In this document: in pieces, positions 12,585 through 25,000 of the stretch
Layout of the letters: every line of letters starts with the position of its first letter
Numbering within the stretch: position 1 is the stretch's first letter
NCBI RefSeq assembly: GCF_019175285.1
Contig: NC_056527.1
Coordinates: 110,990,389 to 111,054,388 of the forward strand
Reading direction: 5' to 3'
DNA length: 64,000 bases
Origin: Sceloporus undulatus
Lineage: Eukaryota > Chordata > Lepidosauria > Squamata > Phrynosomatidae
Made by a program: the position numbers and the translations under genes
Notes under the pieces: model-generated
What the model saw: the letters and a program-made list of their open reading frames with translations, nothing else
Database searches by the model: none
Told to the model about the DNA's origin: nothing

Positions 12585-13034
12585 TGTATATATATATGTT
12601 AACTTTTAAATTATCCATACAACTAAAGCCATTTCAAGAAAATCCATTAAGAGGCAAATGATAAAAATCAGCAAAAACGACACACCACTAAAGGTTCTTG
12701 CAGTTAGTTCCTAAAAGCTGATCTAAACTATCTTAATAGTGGCCTGAATAGCCTGAAAGCACCAGATCCCATCTGATCTTCGAAGCTAAGCAGGGTCGTA
12801 CTTGGATGGGAGATAGACAACAAATATCAGGTGCTCTAGGCTATACTTCAGAGGAAGAAACTGTCAAAACCACCTCTGGAGTATTTCTTGCCTAAGGCAA
12901 CTTTATACACAGATAAACACACACACTCTAAAATCAACAAATCATATTGGAGAGAAAATGGTCAAACTAGATATCTATTTTTGGACTGTACAAACGTCAG
13001 TGTTTTGGTGCAAGGATATGGTATTATTATTATT

Positions 13035-13084
<50 letters not shown>

Positions 13085-16000
13085 TATTATTCACCAGAAC
13101 AAATACAGGATATTGTTACAGTTATTGTAGAATACAAAATCATAAGAGATGGAAAGGACAATAATGGCCATCTAGACCAGTGATTCCCAAACTTTGGTCC
13201 TCCAGGTGTTTTGGACTTCAACTCCCAGAACCTCCAGTCAGCTTGGCCAAAAGTCAGGAATTCTGGAAGCTGAAGTCAAAAACATGTGGGGGATCAAGGT
13301 TTGGGAAACACTGATCTAGACCAACAACCTACAATGCAGGAATACACCACTACAGCATTCCTGAAAGATGACTACCCAACCTCTGTTTAAAGACTTCCAA
13401 AGAGCAAGTGTCCATCACTTTATAAGGCAGTTCGTTCCTCTGCGGAGCAACTTATACCACCAAGAAGTTCTTTGTATCATTTAAGTGGAACCTTTTCCCT
13501 TCAAATTCCAATTCACTGGTTCCATCTCCAACAGGGCATTTTTGCAAAGTTCTGAAAGATAGCTATCAACATCACTTTTCCATCTCCTCTTCACCCAGCC
13601 ATACTAACCCAACTCCCTAAACTGTTTCTCACTGATGTGGGTTTCCAAACTTTTTATCACCTTGGTCCTCTGACCATGTTCCAGCTTGTCAACATGGGAT
13701 GCTCAGAACTGGACACAATATTCCAGGTGAGGTCTTATCACAGCTGTGGTGGTGCTATTCAGCTAGTCACTATTTCTTATTGATGCAACCTAGAATTGCA
13801 TTGGTTGTTTAGATTCAGATTCAGCTTGTCGCCTACTAAATCATCACTTTCCATAGGCAACAATAAAAAGGTGTCACACAAAGGTTTACCAGCACTCTTA
13901 AGAACAGTAGTCAGATCAGATATTTCCCACCATTGGTAAGATTTAAAGGAGCTAAGCATAACTGCTTGACTTAACAGTGCCAAGACAGTTTCGCTTAATG
14001 AAAAATTAGCATACCAGATGCAAGCCATAAAGAACAGCAAAACAAAAGACAAATTTAGAGATACATGACTTATTTCCTTGTCATACACCAACATACCCAT
14101 CTCTGCTTTTAAGCCTTCAAAAGGCTACTTGAAGTTTTGGCACAAATTCTCGAAGTATTCCACCACCCTGCAGGCACATCAAATACTGACAGACTACACA
14201 ACCACACAGAAATACTGTGTAAAACTGAAATACTACCAGCTCTATGAATACCTTAAAGGCAACAGATCCCATCTGCTCTTGGAAGCTCATCCCTTGTTAG
14301 TATTTGTATTGGAGATCACCATCAAATCCTAGGTGCTGTAAACTATGGCTCCGTATAGACAGGCCAAAATAAAGCTGCTTCAGGTCACTTTGGAGGTATG
14401 CTTCTTAAATTATGCATGCATCCTAAGAGTCTGGAAGCCGCGCCAAAGCCATGCTCCAGTATTGTATCATTTAAAGAGCATACCTCCAAAGTGACCCCAA
14501 GCAGCTTTACTTTGGCCTGTCTGTATGGGCCCTATATTTCAGAGGAAAGAACTGGCAAAACCATCTCTGAGTATTCCCTGCCTAAGAAAATCCTATTAAA
14601 ATAATGGGGTTACCATGAGTTGACAGGCAACTTGAAGGCACGTACATACATACATACACACACACTATGAACTTGGAACAAGAAACTATTTACTATGCAT
14701 TGCCTAGCTAGAAATGGTTTTATTCTTCATGTGTTTGACATTTTAGATATTTAAAAAACATTGTGTGTGTATCTGTATTAAGAATTACTTAAGGTGAGAT
14801 CAGAATTTCACTTGCCAACAGAAACAAAAACAAGAAGAGACCCATCCTGACCTCCCTAGGGAGAGAGTGCCAAAGCCTAAGACCAAGAAAAAGTTTAACT
14901 GAGATACACAGAAGATATATAAGTGGTGGTTGTTAAGTGTGTCCAGGTAACTTTGACTTAGAATCATAGACTCACGGAGTTGGAAGAGACCCTACGGGCA
15001 ATGCAGTCCAACCTCCTGCCATTCAGGAATACACAATCCAACCACCCCACCCCAATGGATGGCCATCCAGCATCTGTTTAAAAACCTCCAAAGAAGGAGC
15101 CTCCACCATCCTCTGAAGGAGTATGTTCCACTGTTAAACAGCTCTTACCCTCAGGAAGTTCTTGCTAAGGAGGAACCTATGGTGGTTCTATGAATGAGAG
15201 CCCTCCAAGTCACCCTACCATCAAAAACCTTGCTCAGGTCTTGCAGACTCAGGGCCATGGCTTCCTTAACTGACTCTATCCATCTGTAAAACACTGTTTA
15301 ATTATCTGACTCAAAATGTCCTATCCACTTGAGCTTGCTCATCACAAGCATTGCAATGTTTATACATTCCATTCCTTGTTTTACTACATTTAACTTCCCC
15401 TGATTCATGCGTCTCACATTCCGTGTTCCATTAACGCGTGTCGTGCAGCTTCAGACTCTGCTTTCACCACTGACCAAGTCAACAGCTGAATGTCTTTTAA
15501 GCATGAGTCCAGTTGCATCATTAGCCACAGAACTACTCTTAGTAGTGCATATTTTTAATTTGCATTCTGATTATACAAATTCAAATAAGCATTGCACATT
15601 TTCTACCATTATGTTTCAACTTCAGTGCCAGTATCAAACTAAGAGCTCTCTTTTTCTTCTTACCCTCAACTAGTATAAAGAGAGGGAGGCTTCCAAGCAT
15701 CCCCAGAAAGTAAAAGGAGTTCCATAGTGATGCCTAGGCCTATCCACCAACACAATCACCACAAAACACAAGGCCATCTCTGCTTGTCTCCTTTCCTTTT
15801 CCACCTTCTGGATCTGTTGCAGGAGACGAAAGGGATGAATAAGGTGGCAATGCTACCCTTGTACAGTAGCAACCGGAGCCACCAGGGTGGGATGAGGCAC
15901 CCCACCAAAGCCAGATGTCTTGCACAGTTTCCTGCTTCACTGTCACTGCCTCATTATAACCTAGCCATCAGCCTGTGACGAAGGACAAATCTGAGATTTA

Positions 16001-19000
16001 CTGCTTCAACTGGCTCAGCCGGTGGGAACATTTCTTAGTCCTTTCAATCCAAGATTTTCCAGGACAAATGGCAACCCTAACCCTCTACTACTGCTGTAGT
16101 CCAGTAACTGTTTGGCACATTTAGTCCGGATCTTCAGCAAAAGCTGTCTGATATGGTAAACTCTACCAGCAGTATTGCTGCTTTCAGCATAGTCTCTTGA
16201 CTCACAGGAGTTCACAATCCCACCATCATGGAAACAGTGGAATAGGTGGGATAGATGGCCGGAATGAGATGCAAATGACAGAGCTAATAAAGCAGCAGGA
16301 CTCATTTCACACCACGAGGGGGCAGCAAACTCCCAAAGAGAGCGTCCGACAGACCGAAACAGGTTAATCCTAAAGGTTTTGCAATCTTCAATTAGAACAC
16401 TGGAAATTATGAAAAGGAATTTGCACAAACTGCTCTTCTACCAGAAAATGCCCCCTCTGAGTAGTTAAAATATTATTGTTTTCCAAAGGAAAACTCACAA
16501 TTCCAAAAGCTTGCAATATGTATGTTGTGCATTTTGGTTGGCCGAATAAAGTTATCACTGTTTTGTGGATTTGGGATGTTATTGTACTTTGCTATACAGC
16601 CAACACAGCTAGCCCTGAATATATAAACCCCCCTGTTACATCATTGTAGCTTCTTAAAAGGCTTTTAAATAACGCATTCCATATTATGCAGCTCAACTGT
16701 TGCAAACACCTCTCACACAAATTCTAATGATCCTTCCAACAATCCTACAAGGTAGGCCAGTAATAATACCATCCGCCATCTTGGGAACTGGGGGACTGAG
16801 GCAACATCAGTTTGCCAAAGAGACAAATTAATGTAATTTACTATTTATTAAATGTGTAACCTATGCTTCAAAGGAGCTCAGATCCAGAGGGTTTGCACTC
16901 TAGGAAAAGATATTTATAATTCTCAGCCACACAGGAGATTATCGCTCCCTGTCCTTATCCTGTCTTTGACTGGAATCCCATGAAAGGATTTCAGATTGCA
17001 ACACTATTGTCCCATCATTGAAGCAGCATTACATTAACGCAAACTCCTGTAAATGCAAAATGGCAGCTAATGCTGCTTCAATGATGGGACAATGATGGGA
17101 TCTGTGCAATGTCGTTTGAAAGTCTTTCGTACAATCAGTCAATCACACTTTCTGGATGGGATAATGATGGAATAAGTGTGACATCATATTAAAATCTTCT
17201 AGTGATCGCGCTATAAGAACAGGAAAAGAACGGACAAGGACATTTCATCCCTCCAGAACAGCAATTTCCAGAATTGCGTTGGACAGAAGCATGGTAGTTG
17301 GAATCATAGCATTATAACTGTGTAATGTGAAAGGCCCATGCTCATATACAAGGACGTTTTATTTGAACTCAAGTTCTTGGATCATAGTTTTAGCTAAGCT
17401 TTTTTTTTTTTTAAAGCAGGTATAATTGAGCTATTTATTCAATGTACAGTGGGTCCTTGATATCTGTTGGAGTTTGGTTCCAGGACCAGTTGTGGATATA
17501 AAAATCTGTGGATGCTCAAGTCCTATTATATACACAGTGGCCTAGTAAAATGGTGTCCCTTATATAAAATGGAAAAATCAAGGTTTGCTTGTTGGAATTT
17601 ATATTTTTTTTTTAAAAAAAATTCAACCCATGGATGACTGAATCCATGGATAACAAATCCATGGCTATGGAGAGCTGACTGTACTTTGCTTTTGGTTACC
17701 CTTCTCAACAGGCCAAGTCATACTACGCAATTATAGTGCTATATTCCAATTTGAATGTCAATAGCAACATCCTCTGGAATCCTGGGGTTTGTAGTTTGAG
17801 GCTCTAGAGCTCTCTGGCTGACAATTCTAAATGGCCCCCCAACTTGCCAATCCCTGGGTTCCACAAGATAAAGTAGAATAATAGCACTATGCAAAATGAA
17901 CTCCAAGATTTCCTCTCTTCCTTTTCACCTACTTGGGACTAAAAGCATTGTCGGCGGAGTTGTTGTTGTTGAAAGAACAGGACTTGTAGTTTAACCAGTG
18001 TTGCCAGGGCACACCACATGCCAGTAAAGGAAACTGATATTCCTTAACCATTCCTCCTCCTCCTCCAACCATTTTGATAAATGCAGTTACACAGCAGCTA
18101 AAAATTTCCATTAAAGGAACCGGCCAGGTGACAATTTCTTTTGTAGATTTCCACTGCAGAAGCCAACAGAGCGATTATTGTTGTTATGTGCCCTCAAGTC
18201 ACTTCTGATTTTGACAACCCTGAGGTAACCCTATCATGGGGTTTCCTTGGCATGATTTATTCAGAGGAGGTTTGCCTTTGCCTTCTCCTGGGGCTGAGAG
18301 AATGTGACTTGCCCAGTGAGCTTCCATGGTCAAGTGGGGACTGAAACCCTTCTTTCCAAACTCCTAGTCCTGCATTGAAACTTCTACAACATGCTGAACT
18401 CCAAGCCAAACACTTCTCTGGAATCCCTCTCTCAAGATGGCAACAGGAAGAGATGTTCTGTCACTCCTTGTCAGCATTTTGAAAAGGACCGCAGATGAAA
18501 TATTTCATTTTGCTGGGTGGGGGGAACCATTCCTGGCACCCATGGCATTGCCCACCCCTGCCCTATAAGTTCATTGTAGGGCTTCAGCAGGAAGAGAATG
18601 GTGTACTTTACAATGGGCTCCTTACAGGAATCATAAAATTATAGAGTTGGAAGAGACTCCAAGGACCATCCAGTCCACCCCATTCTGCCATGCAGGAACT
18701 CATAATCAAAGCACCCCCGACAGATGGCCATTCAGCCTCTGTTAAAAAAAACTACAAAGAAGGAGACTCCACCACTCTCACTCAAGACAGCGTGTTCCAT
18801 TGTTGAACAGCTTTTACCATTAGGAAATTCTTCCTAATGTTTAGGTGGAATAACTTTTCCTGTACTTTGACAACTGCATTGTTCTATATCCTAGTCTCTG
18901 GAGCAGCAGAAGATAAGCTTGCTCCATCCTCAATTGGTCATGCCTTCCAATATTTAAACATGGCTATCACGTCACCTCTTAAGCTTTGTTTCTCCAGGCT

Positions 19001-22000
19001 AAACATATTCAGCTCCCTAAGCTACTCCTCAAGGGGAATGGTTTCCACACCTTTCACCATTTTGGTTGCTCTGCTCTGGATATGCTCCGAGTTCAATATA
19101 TATGCCCCAAAGGATAGTCACATTTTATTCTTCCATATGCCACCTGCTTTACCTGTTTATCGTACAATAGAAGAGAAATGCTGCATCTGATTCCTCTGGA
19201 AAGGAGTGGAACTCACTTACACAAGCATCATGTCCCAACCCATAGTCATCCTGCAATCTTTTGGCATATGGTAATCGGATGGAAAGGCTCCTCGTGTGAC
19301 CAGATTAGATGTACATCCAAGCCGGAAGTAATCTAAATTATTCTTCATGATAAATACTATTAGGCCAGATCACCATGGCATCAAACTACCGGTATGTAAA
19401 AAGAATGCCCACAAAGTCAATAGAGAAGCCAAGAAAAAAGGAAGTCAACTTCACTGGATTAGACTTGGGACTGGGTGCCATCTACCCAACCATGAATGGG
19501 GAAATGAGAGAAAGCATAAATGAAGGCAAAACTTCAATTCCTTCTCAAATTCAAACTTTTCCAGGAGACAAAAGGCTTTATTTTAAGCCAGTGCCACGTG
19601 ATACAAAGCAGTGGTTTTCACACCGCGTCCACAAAAGCCTGAGATTTTGCAAACAGATATTCTGATTGTGAACTCCGTGTCTGTCCTGCCTGTGTAATAC
19701 TATGTCCCGAGTTCTCTTCTTAATCCCAAATAGTTAATCTCACTTAATCAATTGGATTAACTGACATGTCAACCCTTCATTCAATCCATCTACTCTAGAT
19801 GGGCTAAATAAAAGATGAAAGCCTGTAACTCCTGATGAAAAGGGATCTTGCAGCACCTTTGAGACCAACTGTGTGAAAGAAGTTGCAGCAAAAGCTTTCA
19901 TTTACTTCCTCAGATGCATCTACAAAAGCTTTTACCACAACTCCTTTTGCACAGTTGGGCCTCCAAGGTGTTACAACTTAACTGTTCCCACCATAGCTCA
20001 GCAGTGAATACCAAATGGGAACTATGAGACCTTTCATGGCTTAAGCCCAGGCTATTTGACAGATCTGATCTCCACATATGAGCCCATTCAAGTCCTAGGA
20101 TCTTCTAGAGAGGTCTTCAGCCATATCACCTTTACAAATACTTTTGATGGACACTTGAGACAAGGTCTTCTTAGTGGCTGCCCCTAGGCTTTGGACCCCC
20201 TCCCTAGGGAGGCTAGATTGGTCTTCTCCTCCCATAAAAAGGCAAAGACCCTATTGAAAGGTTGTAGGATCCTGGAAGACAAACAGACAGACAGAGACAC
20301 AGGAAAGGACCATGAAACTAAAATAAAAGAATTCAGAGGCATGTGAAAATCTCCCTGTGCCTCATGCTGAACTCTTTGAGTCACCCTCTGGCCCTTGTAT
20401 AAAGCTATTAAAAATCTTTCCCGGAAGCTCTAAGATAATTTAATGCACTTTCCTAAAGCCATCACAAGTATATGATCACTTTTAACAGAACTAATCTGAA
20501 ACAGGGAAGAACAATATTTATGGATGAGAAGTAGAGACGTAAAATTTCCAGAATTTTTGATACCGTGGGGAGGGGTGCGTTCCCCAAGATTTGGGGGGAG
20601 GAAGGGGACAAGGAAATAAAAATTATAGAGGAAATGAAATAAATGTGAAACTTGTTTTCATATCAAATATATTTTGCAGAGTCTTTTTCTACATTCCCCA
20701 AAGCTTCCAGATGTTCCATTGAAAAATGAAAAATTATTCAGGAAAAGAGGGATGATGGGGCGGGGAGGAATCACTACCCTCCCTGGTTTTATTTTTAGTC
20801 TTCCTTTCACAGTGGGAAGAGAGGATGGTGGAAGTGGAGGCAAACATCCAATTTTCTACTTGGCTTGAGAGCCTTTACTTCACTCTGGCTTTATGCATAT
20901 CAGAATTTACCCTGGCTGCTGCCACACTGCTGAATTAATGCAATGTGACACTGCTTTAACTGTCATAGCTCCATCCTATGGAAACCTGGGATCTGTAGTT
21001 TGTTGTGGCACCAGAGCGCTCTGACAGAGAAAACCAAATTTTCCTGAAGCAGTCTGCAAAACAAGCAAACTAGGTCAAAGATATCATCATGGATACTAAT
21101 TATACAACTTCTAAATATATTCCATGAATAGGTTAACAGCAGTTGGTGGAGATAATCCAATCAATCCAATTCTACAAGAATGTGAAGTGCTGCATTGGTT
21201 GATTCTGGGCAAGTCACACACTCAGAATAAGAGGAAGGCAATAGGAAACCCCCCCACAGAGCTAATCTTGGCATGATAGGGTAGTCAAAAATACCCTGGG
21301 GTACAAGGAGTTTCCCAGGAGGGGATTTCTCCTGTGTGGGCAATGCGCATTTGAATAGCTCACAGCTCTGTGACAGACATGCAGAGGTTTAAATGGAAAT
21401 TTTCTTAAATGGGTCCATTCTTCTTCAGATGGTGGCAGATGATATCATCGGAAGCCACAATGAAGATTGCATATTTAAGTAACCACCTTTGTATTTGGTA
21501 CCTACAGACTTCCTTAAAGCTTTTCAGTTTTTTGTTTTTAAAGTATTTAACACTTATTTTTAATCCCTGCAATGAGGTTTCAACTCTTTATTATACCACA
21601 GGGTGGCTTTAAGTTCTACAACATGTCCTATCATATACTATCAGACAGTAGGTCTTCATTTGTGTGTGTTGGCTCTGATTCTTCTGCATTTTATTATGTT
21701 TGTGTTCTTGTTGTGTGCCAGCAAGTTCACCTCCCACTAATGGCAACTCTAAGGTGAACCTGTTATAGGGTTTTCTTGGAAAGTTTCTTCAGAGGGGAAT
21801 TGCTATTGCCATCCTCTGAGGCTGAGAAAGTGTGACCTACTCAAGGTCACACAGTGGGTTTACGTGGCAGAGCAGGAATTTGAACCATGGTGTCCAGAGA
21901 AACAGCCCAACTATCTTATTATTTTCATGGGAAAGGAAACAGGGACCTTCTGGCCCTCTGGATGTTGTTGGATGGCAACTCCCATCAGCCCTTGCCACAG

Positions 22001-25000
22001 TTAGTAGTAATGGGGGAATAATGAGGATAGTAGTCTGAAAGCATCTGGAGAGATGCTTACTGCTCACCACAACATAAATTACATCATCATCATCATCATC
22101 CATTTATTTCCTGTCATCTCTTCAAGGTTCGAGAGACATTACACCTGGACAAATCTATTTTAGGATTCACTGAATGAATACAGCATTACACCTAGAGAAA
22201 TCTATTTTAGGAAGCACTGGAAAAAAAACCAACAAATGAATAAATACAAACATATGTAAACATAGAAGCCTTACAAGAGGTTAAAGTTATATGAAACAGA
22301 TGGGTGGAATTTAATCATCTCAAACAGGAATGGCACCATTTGGGCTAAGCCTTCTCAAAGAAGAACTCTTAGAAGTATGGAGATATGTTTTGGATGCATG
22401 GCACATTATCTTGCATCCACAGCCTCTTTATATCAGATAGAAATAGCATGTGTTTTGCTCTATTCAGAAGGACCTAGCCAACAACTGGACTAATCTTGGA
22501 AAAATTACTTGTCTAGACCACTATGTCCAGATCATGACCAAGGATAGTTTTATAGCCCACAATGGGAGCCAGTGTGGCTTAGTGGTTTGAGTATTGGACT
22601 ATGGCTCTGGACATTTGTTTTCCAGCTCAATCATGAAATCCACTGGTTAACATGGGCAAGTCACACTTTCTCAGCCTCAGGGGAAGGCAATGGCAAACCT
22701 CTTCTGAACAAATCTTGCCAAGAAAACCTCCTGATAAGTTCACCTTAGGTCAGCCATACATTGGAAATGACTTGAAGGTACACAATAACAAAGCCCCAGC
22801 TATACAGGGTCGTGAAAGTTTAATACAATCAATTTTCTCCCTGATCAAAGAGAGAATGATTAGAAATAAGAGCAGAAGAAGCTTCTTCTCCAGACATTCA
22901 GCTGTAGGCTGGAGGTTCCAAATCACTTGTTATTGTTGTGTATCTTCAAGTTGTTTCCAGCTTATGGTGACCCTAAGGCAAACCACCTAGCATGGGGATG
23001 TGGGGGCAAGATTTGTTCAGATGAGGTTTGTGTTTACCTTCTTCTGAGGCTGAGAGAGTATGACTTGCCCAAGGACACCCAGTGGGTTTCCAAGGCTGAG
23101 TGGGGATTCGAACCCTGGTCTCCAGAGTTGTGGTCTGACACTCAAACTACTACCCCACACTGGCTCTGCACCCTCATATACATCCCTGCAAAGTCACACA
23201 GGATCCAGGCACAAACTAAGCTGAGTTTCCTGTAAATAGATGAACACACTCTTCTGTGCAAAGGCTCACTTTCGATTTCTGCTAACAGAGTTTAATCTGA
23301 GCCAGGATTTATTGCACTCATTTAGATAACCAGGCGAAACAGGAGTGTCACAGAATCATCTGAGTTAGATGAGATACCAAGGATCATCTAGTTCAATTCT
23401 GCACCTGTGCAGGGATGGAAAACTACAACATCCATGAGAGATATCTGGTTAAAAACCTTCAATGAAAGAGAGCTTGCCACCTTTTAAAGAAGCCCATTTC
23501 AAAATTGAACCTAGAATTGGGTCTACCTAAACTTTCCTGTTGGCTAATGCATCAGTTTGCTCTTCTTCAGGTTAAACATACTCAACCTTTCCTCTCAATG
23601 ATTGGTTACCAGGCCTTTTACCATCTTGGTCCCCTTGTCTGGAGATGTTCCAGTTTGTTAATATAGCCTGCCAAGCATATCCACGGTTTTTTTTATCCGC
23701 AGATACAACCATCCACAGCTTGAAAATATTAAAAATAAATATAAAGTCCAAAAAGCAAACCCTGATTTTGCCATTTTATATAAGGGAAACCATTTTATTA
23801 TGCAATTGTATTTAATGGGACTTGAGCAACTATTGGTATCCACAAGGGGTCCTGGAACCAAACCCCAGGGGAAACCAAGGGCCCACTGTATCCTTTTTAA
23901 TTGTAGTGCCAAAACTGGACACAGTACTCCAGGTGAAGTCTTACCAAAGCCGATTGAGTGGTGCTATTTATTCACTTGAAGTATAAAGCTTTCTCCAACC
24001 AATCATGAGGTTTTCTTGGCAAAATTTGTCCAGAGGAGGTTTGCCATTGCTTTACTCAGAGGCTGAGAGTGTGTGGCTTGCCTAAGATCACCCACTGGGT
24101 TTTCATGTTCAAGCCAAGACACAAACCCTAGACTCCAGAGTCACCATCCAGTGTTCAAACCACTATACCATGCTGCCTCTCCATATATTAATTAGTAATA
24201 CCAAATTTACTGCAATAAAATGGTACCATTTTATTATTACCATTTTATTATTACACATTTTTATGTTGAACCAAGAGTCGGGACATTTTTACTGACTCTG
24301 ACTCCACAGCCTATTATCATTATCATTATTATTATTATTAGCTGGAGTGGAAACAAGTTTTCCCACCAACCATGTATTGCTATGAGCTATTTCTACAACA
24401 TCTCAAGTATGCTATGACAGCTTGATCTTCAATGGACAAGGCTCAATAGCTCTACAAAGACTTTGATGGAGATGAAATTAGCTTTAAAAAATACAGATGG
24501 GCACAGCTGCCTGCATTTTGGGATTTTCCTTCAGATGTTGCCACAAATTTGTCATAAGGAAGGTCTGCATTTCAAAATTTATTTCTGCTGGGAAGTGAGA
24601 GAAGACAACAACTTCTTCCTCCGAAGTGCTCATTTTTTAAAAAAACTTGCAATTTTAGAGAACAACGGGGTGGGGTTTTAAAAAATAATGCCACACACAC
24701 ACACACCCTTGTGTATACTCAAGGGGTACAGTCTACTTCCTCGTGGTGGTGTTGCTGTGTGCCTTCAAGTCATTTCAAACTTATGGAGACCCTATCATGA
24801 GGTTTTCTTGGCCAGATTTGTTCAGAGGAGTTTGCCATTGCCATCCTGTGAGGCTGAGAGAGTGTGACTTGCCCAGGGTCACCCAGCAGGTATCCTAGTC
24901 CTCAATTTTTTTTCAGCTGAGGTTGAGGCGAAGCTGATTTGAATCGAGACTGTTTACCAAAAGCCACAGCACTTGAGCTGACTCACAGGTTTCGTAAAGT

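Noticed and set aside
12739-12840. Possible 5S rRNA gene
   Set aside because: It is too diverged and short, and continues into a SINE body; called as a 5S-headed SINE.
12888-13164. Open frames rich in Ile, Ser or His
   Set aside because: They translate the ATT/ATC microsatellite.
19375-19665. 96-codon open frame in PNP intron 1 ([14 protein letters not shown]...)
   Set aside because: No family recognised, and its sequence looks random in composition; no supporting splice or promoter context.
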